48,170 nucleotides of DNA, from positions 1-48,170 of the forward strand of contig JAWXAX010000018.1 of NCBI GenBank assembly GCA_034439735.1, in the 5' to 3' direction. Position 1 is the first letter of the stretch, and each line of letters opens with the position of its first letter. The notes beneath the pieces were generated by a model. The model made no database searches and had not been told where the DNA came from. It worked only from the letters and a program-made list of their open reading frames with translations. Shown here piece after piece: positions 41,807 through 48,170 of this stretch. Position numbers and translations under genes: made by a program. Origin of the DNA: Rhodothermales bacterium (GTDB taxonomy: Bacteria > Bacteroidota > Rhodothermia > Rhodothermales > JAHQVL01).

Positions 41807-44800
41807 ATGCTCTGTTTACTACTGAGAGGCGTCTATCTCATGGCCCTTGTCGCCGGGATGGGAGGACGCATTGCCTGGGGACAATCGGTACAGAACCCGC
41901 CGTTGCCTGCGGATCGAGCCCTTACGCAGATGGTGCGCACGGCGTGGACCACCGGTGAAGGCCTGCCGCAAAACTCCGTAAATGCCATCGCGCAGACCAC
42001 CGACGGCTTTATCTGGCTCGGCACGCAGGAAGGACTCGTCCGCTTCGATGGTGTCGCATTCGACGTCTACGATGCGAGCATCTCGGAGGCCTTCCGATCC
42101 AACAATATCCGCACGCTGCTGGCGGACCGCCGTGGCGGACTCTGGGTTGGCACGCACGATGGCGGGCTCATCCGGTATGCGGACAACCGCTTCACCCACA
42201 TCAACAGCCCGGGCGACGAGCGGGTGATGGCCCTGCTGCAACGCGAAGCCGGCGACGTACTGGTCGCGACGGGAAATCGGGTTTTCACGCTTTCCGACAC
42301 CACCGTCACGCGTGTGGATGTGCTGCAGGAAGGCCGCATCTCGGCCCTCGCCGAAGACACCCGCACCGGCGAGGTGTGGATCGGAACAGGCAAAAGCGGT
42401 CTGTACCGGCTACTGGATGGAGTCGTTTCGAAGGCCTTCGCCGCCCACCCCGTGGCATCCGCCGGCATCAACGCCCTAGCCTTCAGCCCCGACGGCACAT
42501 TGTGGGCCGGCGCCCGCGACGGCATCTACCGGATCGACGGCGAACGTATCGAACATCTCACCCGAAACGATGGGCTCCCCAGCGACGCCATCGTAACGCT
42601 GCTCCCTGACGCCTATGGCAACCTCTGGGCCGGCACCGCCGACTCGGGGATCTTCCGGATGGCCACATCGCCTACGCTCCCAGTTCCCGCCCGCGATCAG
42701 CTGGCTCGCAGTCCGTACGGGCTCACGGACACCAGCGTAAAGGCCCTGTTCATCGACCGGGAAGGGAGCCTCTGGATCGGCATCGACGGCGGCGGCGTCC
42801 AGCAGCTCCGCGCCGGCAAGGTAACCCCCTTCACCATCGAGCAAGGCCTGGCCGACGACCACGTCTACCCCATTCACGAGGACCCTGCCGGCGCCATCTG
42901 GTTCGGCGGCGAACTCGGCGTTACCCGCATGGAGCCTGACGGGAGCACGACGCTTTATAACCAGGCCAGCGGTCTCCCCACCAACTTTGTGCTCTCGATC
43001 GCCAGCACGCCCGACGGCGCGGTATGGCTCGGCACGATGAACGGCCTCGCCCGCGTGTTAAACGGCCGGATCCGCACCTACACCGAGACGGACGGCCTGC
43101 CGGACAACGCCATCTATGGCCTCTATGCGGATCGTGCCGGCGCCCTGTGGATTGCCACAGGCGGCGGCCTGTCTCATTTCGACGGGCGCACGTTCACCAA
43201 CTACTCGGAAGCCAACGGACTCGTCAGCAACTACGTCACGGTGGTACTGGAAGACCGCCACGGAACGGTGTGGATCGGGACGTACGACAAGGGCCTTAAT
43301 TTGATGAAAGACGGGACCCTGTACACGCTGAAGAAGAGCGACGGCCTCTCGCACGACGGCATCCTCTCGCTCCACGAGGACGACGCCGGCGTCCTCTGGG
43401 TGGGCACGTACGGCGGCGGCCTGAACCGGATCGAAAACGGCGTCATATCGTTCGTCACCAGCCGCGACGGCCTGTTCAACGACAAGGTGTCGCAGATCCT
43501 GGAAGACGAGAATCGAAACCTGTGGATCAGCTCGAACAAAGGGCTTTACACGGTGTCGCGCGACGAAATCGCACGATTTGCCGCCGGCGAAATCACCCGC
43601 ATCACCTCGCATCTCTACGACCGCAGCGACGGGTTGCTCAGTCAGGAGTTTACGGGCGGCATCCAGCCGGCCGGCTGGAAATCGCGCGATGGCCGTTTCT
43701 GGTTTCCCTCGGACGCCGGCGCGGTTATGGTGAACCCCGGTGCGATGGTTACAAACGCGATCCCGCCCCCTGTCGTCATCAAAAAGACGGAGATGAACCG
43801 GCCGATGACCTATGTGGATGGGGTCTACACCCTCCCGGCCGGGACGTCCAGATTTGAAATCCAGTTCACCGCGCTCACGTATGTGGCGCCGCAGAAAACC
43901 CGTTACCGGTACATCCTGGAAGGGGAGGATGAGGACTGGATCGATGCCGGGACGCTGCGCGACGCTCATTACCGCAACCTCGAACCCGGCCACTACCGCT
44001 TCCGCGTCCGCGCGCAGAACGCGGATGGGCTCTGGAGCGATAACGAGGCGATATTTTCGTTCGAGCTCGAACCGTTTTTCTATCAGACGTCGATCTTCTA
44101 CATCGTGATCAGCGGGCTGCTGGCAATGCTGATCCTGGCCGGCCACTTCCTGAGCGTCGCCCGGATGAAGGCCCGCGAACGCGAACTGGAGTCGCTGGTC
44201 GAGGAACGAACGCACGACCTGAAGCTGGAGAAAGAAAAAACGGAAGAGGCAAAGGCCGTCATCGAGGCGCATGCCGACAAGCTGCGCGAGCTCGATCGGT
44301 TCAAGACGCGCTTTTTCGCGAACGTGTCGCACGAGTTCCGGACGCCGCTGACGATGATCATCGGGCCCCTTGAAAACGCACTCAATGGCACCTATGGCGC
44401 GCTCAACGCCACCATGGGCCGGCAGGTAGACATCATGCGCCGCAACGCCCTGCGCCTGATGCGGCTCATCAACCAACTGCTCGACCTCTCGAAACTGGAA
44501 GCCGGCAAGATGCAGCTCCGCGCCCGACCGCAGAATGTCGTCCGCTTCCTGGAGGATGTGATACTCACCGTGGCCCCGTTCGCCGAAAAAAAGGACATCC
44601 GCCTCACCTTCGCGGCCGAACAACCCGAACTCGAGGTGTACTTCGAGTCCGAAAAGTTCGAGAAGGTCTTCTACAATTTGCTCTCGAACGCCTCGAAGTT
44701 CACCCCGGCTCGCGGGGCAATCGACATGACCGTCCGCGAGCAGACGCTGGCCGGCGGGACGCCGGGAGTCGAAGTCCGCGTCCGCGACACAGGCCGTGGC

Positions 44801-46333
44801 ATTCCGGCGGACCAGCTGCCGTTTATCTTCGACCGCTTCCACCAGGTGGACGGCTCCAACACGCGCGAACATGAGGGCACCGGCATCGGGCTGGCGCTGG
44901 TGAAGGAGATGATCGAGTTACACGGCGGTGGCATCGCCGTTGAAAGCGAAGTGGGCGCCGGCACGGTGTTCATCATCACCCTCCGGCAGGGCGCGACGCA
45001 TCTGCAGCCGGAAGAGGTCGTGGCGACGGTGGAAGGCGACTTCGAACCTCGGGCGGATCTGGCGTTCGACGGCGAACGGCCTGCCGGCGATTCCGCGGCC
45101 ACGGCCGTTCCAACCCGCCGGGCCGAGGCTTCGCCCAATGCGCCTACCGTACTCATCGTGGACGACAACGCCGACCTGCGAGACTATCTGGAGAGCATCC
45201 TCGGCGAGCACTACCACATCGCCCAGGCCGGCGACGGACTGGAGGGGCTCGCGAAGGCGCGGGAGATCCGGCCGGACCTGATTGTTAGCGACGTGATGAT
45301 GCCGCTGATGGACGGCCACGCGTTGTGCCGGGTCATCAAGTCCGACCCCGAACTCAACCACACGCCGCTTATTCTCCTCACGGCGCGCGCCACCAACGAG
45401 ATGATGTTGGAGGGCCTCGAAGAAGGCGCCGACGACTACATGGCGAAGCCGTTCAACGCCCGAGAGTTGCTGGCCCGGGTCCACAATCTGCTCTTCATGC
45501 GCGAACAACAGCGGGAGCTCAGCCGGTCGAACGAGGCACTCCGCGAATCGAACGAGCACCTCATCCACGCCAACGACACCCTGATCCAGCGCACGGTGGA
45601 GCTCATCCATTCGCTCGAAAAGAACAACGAGATTCTGGGCGTGGCCTCACACGATCTCAAGAATCCCCTCGCCGGCATCATTGGCCTGGCCGAGATCATC
45701 CTGGAAAACATCCGCGATTCCACGGACGACGACATCAAGGCCGAAGCGCTCGAGTGCATCACCCTGCTCCATTCCGAGGCCGCACGGATGCTCCGGATCA
45801 TCAAGGAATTGCTGGACAAACACCGCGAGGGTGAACAGCTGACGCTGCACAAAGAGTCCATCGACCTGAATGATATTATCGAGACGGCGCTGCGTTGGAA
45901 TCATCTGCAGGCCATCCAGAAGCAGATCGGCATCCACTACCAGCGTGATCGCCGGGTTCCGGTGGAGGTGGATGTAGATGCGATCATGCGCGTTATCGAT
46001 AATCTCGTTTCAAACGCCGTCAAATACAGCCCACCCGGCAGCCAGGTATGGATCGGATTGGAGCACGATCGCGGTAGCGCCGTCCTACGGGTACGGGACG
46101 AAGGGCCGGGCCTGACCTCCGACGACCTGGGCCGTGTCTTCGGCAAGGGCCAGCAACTGAGCGCCAAGCCGACGGCCGGCGAACACAGCACCGGGCTGGG
46201 GCTCTATATCGTGAAGCAGCTCGTCGAGCAGCACCAGGGCGAAGTAGGCGTGGATAGTGTGGCCGGCCATGGGGCCACGTTCTGGGTGCGCCTGCCCGTC
46301 CTTCAATTCGATCCCATCACGGCTCTTTCCTGA
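41807..46333 (+). CDS. Giant hybrid two-component sensor with two kinase cores
   Basis: From ATG 41807 the protein is about 1508 residues. A signal-anchor (MLCLLLRGVYLMALVAGMGG) leads to a periplasmic sensor of tandem regulator-propeller repeats (many WIGT/WVGT with GLPxNxV), then a Y_Y_Y-type domain (RFRVRAQNADGLWS). One transmembrane helix lies at about 763-785. Kinase core 1 has His842 (NVSHEFRTPL) and an ATPase with NLLSNASKF and GTGIGLAL. The receiver domain (VLIVDDNADLRDYL) has Asp1162 (SDVMMP). Kinase core 2 has His1282 (ASHDLKNPL) and an ATPase ending GLGLYIVKQL. Classical Bacteroidota hybrid systems end in an AraC-type DNA-binding domain; here a second kinase takes that place. The upstream GTG 41708 frame is possible. 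Confidence 0.93.
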   Translation: MLCLLLRGVYLMALVAGMGGRIAWGQSVQNPPLPADRALTQMVRTAWTTGEGLPQNSVNAIAQTTDGFIWLGTQEGLVRFDGVAFDVYDASISEAFRSNNIRTLLADRRGGLWVGTHDGGLIRYADNRFTHINSPGDERVMALLQREAGDVLVATGNRVFTLSDTTVTRVDVLQEGRISALAEDTRTGEVWIGTGKSGLYRLLDGVVSKAFAAHPVASAGINALAFSPDGTLWAGARDGIYRIDGERIEHLTRNDGLPSDAIVTLLPDAYGNLWAGTADSGIFRMATSPTLPVPARDQLARSPYGLTDTSVKALFIDREGSLWIGIDGGGVQQLRAGKVTPFTIEQGLADDHVYPIHEDPAGAIWFGGELGVTRMEPDGSTTLYNQASGLPTNFVLSIASTPDGAVWLGTMNGLARVLNGRIRTYTETDGLPDNAIYGLYADRAGALWIATGGGLSHFDGRTFTNYSEANGLVSNYVTVVLEDRHGTVWIGTYDKGLNLMKDGTLYTLKKSDGLSHDGILSLHEDDAGVLWVGTYGGGLNRIENGVISFVTSRDGLFNDKVSQILEDENRNLWISSNKGLYTVSRDEIARFAAGEITRITSHLYDRSDGLLSQEFTGGIQPAGWKSRDGRFWFPSDAGAVMVNPGAMVTNAIPPPVVIKKTEMNRPMTYVDGVYTLPAGTSRFEIQFTALTYVAPQKTRYRYILEGEDEDWIDAGTLRDAHYRNLEPGHYRFRVRAQNADGLWSDNEAIFSFELEPFFYQTSIFYIVISGLLAMLILAGHFLSVARMKARERELESLVEERTHDLKLEKEKTEEAKAVIEAHADKLRELDRFKTRFFANVSHEFRTPLTMIIGPLENALNGTYGALNATMGRQVDIMRRNALRLMRLINQLLDLSKLEAGKMQLRARPQNVVRFLEDVILTVAPFAEKKDIRLTFAAEQPELEVYFESEKFEKVFYNLLSNASKFTPARGAIDMTVREQTLAGGTPGVEVRVRDTGRGIPADQLPFIFDRFHQVDGSNTREHEGTGIGLALVKEMIELHGGGIAVESEVGAGTVFIITLRQGATHLQPEEVVATVEGDFEPRADLAFDGERPAGDSAATAVPTRRAEASPNAPTVLIVDDNADLRDYLESILGEHYHIAQAGDGLEGLAKAREIRPDLIVSDVMMPLMDGHALCRVIKSDPELNHTPLILLTARATNEMMLEGLEEGADDYMAKPFNARELLARVHNLLFMREQQRELSRSNEALRESNEHLIHANDTLIQRTVELIHSLEKNNEILGVASHDLKNPLAGIIGLAEIILENIRDSTDDDIKAEALECITLLHSEAARMLRIIKELLDKHREGEQLTLHKESIDLNDIIETALRWNHLQAIQKQIGIHYQRDRRVPVEVDVDAIMRVIDNLVSNAVKYSPPGSQVWIGLEHDRGSAVLRVRDEGPGLTSDDLGRVFGKGQQLSAKPTAGEHSTGLGLYIVKQLVEQHQGEVGVDSVAGHGATFWVRLPVLQFDPITALS

Positions 46334-46353
46334 CGGCCAACGGCGTATAGGGC

Positions 46354-47097
46354 TCAGCGCATCGCCGAGGCCGTGACGGGTTCGGGCGGCACGAAGGCGA
46401 ACGCGGCCGGCTGGACCTGGCTCAGATACCGCAGGCTGGTGTGGATCGCATACAGGATAGCGGACATCTCCAGGAATTCCTCGATCGTCACCAGGATGTC
46501 GAACAGCGGACCGGGGCCGGCGGCCTCTGTGTAGACGCGCGCCTCGAGCATTTCAAACCCGAGCGCGGCTCCCACATACAGCGCGGCCGCCACGGCGTAG
46601 GGCCATTTGATCGTCGCCGGTAGGCCGAGCCAGAAACGGCCGAAGACGACGAAGAAGGCGGCTACGAGCCCCCCGTAGAGAATCACCCAGGGCCAGGCCA
46701 GAAAACCGCTCGTTTCGAGGCTTCCCCAGATAAGATCAGTATCCAGCTTCTCGTGGATCTGCGCGGCCTCATCGAGGGTGAGGAAGAGGAACACGCCGGC
46801 GAGAGCCATCCAGTGGCCACTCTTCGCTCCGTCAATGGCCCGGGCACATCGACCGATTAACCCGAATAACGCCGACGCTAGAAGCAGAAGAACGGCTGAA
46901 AAAAAGGCCGGGATGTTCCCCTCCCCACCGAATGAGAATTTCTCCACCAGCAATTCGCTCAATCGGTTTTGCCCGGTCCACCACAGGGCCATGCTGAACA
47001 CATGCGCCACGGTGAGTAGCAGGATCACGCCGGCCAGCACTTTGACAACGCTGATTGCCGTCACGGGCACGATAATACGGTCGGGTATCAGATTCAC
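46354..47097 (-). CDS. Unrecognised multi-pass membrane protein with conserved acidic/His motifs
   Basis: The protein has 247 residues with about six or seven hydrophobic segments (for example VVKVLAGVILLLTVAHVFSM, FFSAVLLLLASALFGLIG and WVILYGGLVAAFFVVF). Polar residues stand out at membrane boundaries: LTLDEAAQIHEKLD in the middle, then GFEMLEARVYTE and TIEEFLEMSAILYAIH. The D-E-x4-H-E and E-E-x3-E-x8-H pattern could hold metal ions, as in some membrane hydrolases or desaturases, but I cannot place the family. It is convergent with the hybrid kinase gene (20-bp gap). Function unknown. Confidence 0.8.
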   Translation of the reverse strand: MNLIPDRIIVPVTAISVVKVLAGVILLLTVAHVFSMALWWTGQNRLSELLVEKFSFGGEGNIPAFFSAVLLLLASALFGLIGRCARAIDGAKSGHWMALAGVFLFLTLDEAAQIHEKLDTDLIWGSLETSGFLAWPWVILYGGLVAAFFVVFGRFWLGLPATIKWPYAVAAALYVGAALGFEMLEARVYTEAAGPGPLFDILVTIEEFLEMSAILYAIHTSLRYLSQVQPAAFAFVPPEPVTASAMR

Positions 47098-47233
47098 CTT
47101 GTGGGTCAGTTAAGGATTACATAGTAATTTGATCACGTGACGCATGGTACAACCGACGACGTGGCGCGGGAATGGCGGAAAAGCGCGATCCTCACGAGCG
47201 GAATGGCGCATAATCCGGGATGATCAGATACCA

Positions 47234-47267
47234 GAAACGCCCTGACCGCAAGCGGCCAGGGCGTTTC
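47234..47267. terminator. Intrinsic terminator after the carbohydrate-binding-like protein gene
   Basis: GAAACGCCCTG (47234-47244) pairs with CAGGGCGTTTC (47257-47267), with an additional CCGC/GCGG helix inside. On the minus strand it lies about 34 nt after the stop codon at 47301; TTTC rather than a long T tract follows the stem. Confidence 0.7.
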
Positions 47268-47300
47268 CCAAGATATCAGCCGTGTGAAGAGTGCCGTGGG

Positions 47301-48170
47301 TTACAACTCGTTCAGCATCACGTCGTCCACCTTGAGGGACCCGTTCCCCCCATTGGTGACGATCCAGAGGACGATCGTCTCCGTATCGTCGGGCGCGATT
47401 CCGGCGACCGAGAACGAGCGGTATCCGGTGCCAGGTGTGATCTGCTGCACGACCTCGCCGATTTCGTTGCCGTCCTCGTCTTTAAAGTCGATCCCGAAGC
47501 CCGCCCAGTCCGACAGGCCGTCCATCTTAAACTGCCCGGAGAACGCGTAATATTCCTCATCGTCCACGGGGATTTCGAGATACAGACGGCCGTTCGCGAC
47601 CACCTGCAACGCCTTGGAGCCCGTTCGGGCGTCGGTAGTCTGCCAACCGTTTGATAGAAACCACGGGCCGGTTTCGAAGCCGCCGTCCGAAATCAAGTTT
47701 GTCGACGACGAGCCCTGGCGGAGGGAAATGTCGTCCACCTTGAGCGAGCCGCTGGCGCCGTGCGATACGACCCATACGCGGATCTGCGCCGTGCCGGCGG
47801 GGGCGTAGCCATACGTGGAGAGCCCGGTGTAACTTGTCGTCCCCGTGAAGGAACGCAGCGTTTCGCTGATTTCATTCCCGTTGGCGTCGAGGTAATCGAC
47901 CCCGAATCCGGTCCAGGTGGGCTGGCCAGACCGTTTGAATCGTCCGGATACCGTGTACTTCACGCCCGGCTGAGCGGGAAATGTGCGCAAAATGCTACTG
48001 GTCGCGTTCCAACCCATCTCGATGGCCTGGTCGCCGTTGCTTTTGTCGTCCGTCACCCAGGCATTGGTGGCATGCCAGGGAGATTGCTCGAAACTACCAT
48101 CCGCGAGCAGGTTCGGCAGCACTTGACCCACCCACACCGACTTCATCGTGGTATTCGCCGGCGCGCCGGC
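47301..48170 (-). CDS. C-terminal part of an exported protein with two CBM4/9-like modules (partial)
   Basis: The gene runs off the window: the frame stays open from the ATG at 48146 to the edge, so this is the C-terminal end of a longer protein. Two homologous modules of about 130 residues follow one another. Each starts NLLxDGxFE or NLISDGGFE with GPWxLxNxW and ends GSLKVDDI/VxL; internally both have FKxxGxxxWxGFGxDxxDxxGNEI. This is the jelly-roll pattern of CBM4/9-type carbohydrate-binding modules, commonly attached to secreted glycoside hydrolases or polysaccharide lyases. No sorting domain follows the second module. The catalytic part, if any, lies outside the window. Confidence 0.8.
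   Translation of the reverse strand, partial: AGAPANTTMKSVWVGQVLPNLLADGSFEQSPWHATNAWVTDDKSNGDQAIEMGWNATSSILRTFPAQPGVKYTVSGRFKRSGQPTWTGFGVDYLDANGNEISETLRSFTGTTSYTGLSTYGYAPAGTAQIRVWVVSHGASGSLKVDDISLRQGSSSTNLISDGGFETGPWFLSNGWQTTDARTGSKALQVVANGRLYLEIPVDDEEYYAFSGQFKMDGLSDWAGFGIDFKDEDGNEIGEVVQQITPGTGYRSFSVAGIAPDDTETIVLWIVTNGGNGSLKVDDVMLNEL

Noticed and set aside
43058-44872. 604-codon minus-strand open frame opposite the hybrid kinase
   Set aside because: It covers the propeller and kinase domains in antisense and shows no family feature.

Overview
The window is about 48 kb of GC-rich (roughly 60%), densely coded chromosome with no phage or plasmid signature. Its gene set points to the Bacteroidota/Rhodothermota side of the tree, most likely a Rhodothermales-type marine bacterium. 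The indicators are a TonB receptor / surface protein / PorV trio, the alternative bacterial GlmU family, a DUF3078 barrel protein, a propeller-type hybrid sensor kinase, and two promoters with the Bacteroidota TAnnTTTG element. This placement is inference from family content; no 16S rRNA gene is present.

Layout. 1-3.5 kb: an OPT transporter, a decayed 3' fragment of a metal-dependent hydrolase, and a barrel-like outer-membrane protein whose 5' end carries four perfect 13-bp tandem repeats. 3.5-8.1 kb: a YfcE-type phosphoesterase, a GAF/SpoIIE phosphatase, an alternative GlmU and a fructose-6-phosphate aldolase-type transaldolase. 8.2-16.4 kb (minus strand): TonB-dependent receptor, large exported protein with a C-terminal sorting-like domain, and a PorV-family protein, preceded by a long leader holding an RNA-like hairpin. 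17-18 kb: galE, then 0.9 kb of unusual non-coding DNA (a palindromic REP/MITE-like element and three hairpins sharing one loop sequence).

19-25.2 kb is the most interesting part. A Ras-like small GTPase is divergent from a coiled-coil protein and an inner-membrane-anchored OmpA-domain protein, and is followed by a soluble histidine kinase, a sigma-54 activator and a tiny membrane protein. I read this as one signalling island linking a cytoplasmic GTPase to the cell envelope.

25.2-36.8 kb: a 147-bp tandem repeat, a DUF3078 protein, copper ATPase plus chaperone, a three-gene operon (PTPS, GTP cyclohydrolase I, SDR) that looks like tetrahydrobiopterin synthesis, a HIT protein overlapping an exported protein, coaE, type II glutamine synthetase and an Lrp regulator. 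36.8-48.2 kb: an unrecognised protein, a 17-bp repeat array, a J-domain/transmembrane protein with four copies of a roughly 65-residue repeat, a HEPN-like protein, a CAT-anticodon tRNA (probably Ile2), a giant hybrid kinase with two kinase cores, an unrecognised membrane protein and the C-terminal end of a repeat-module carbohydrate-binding-like protein.
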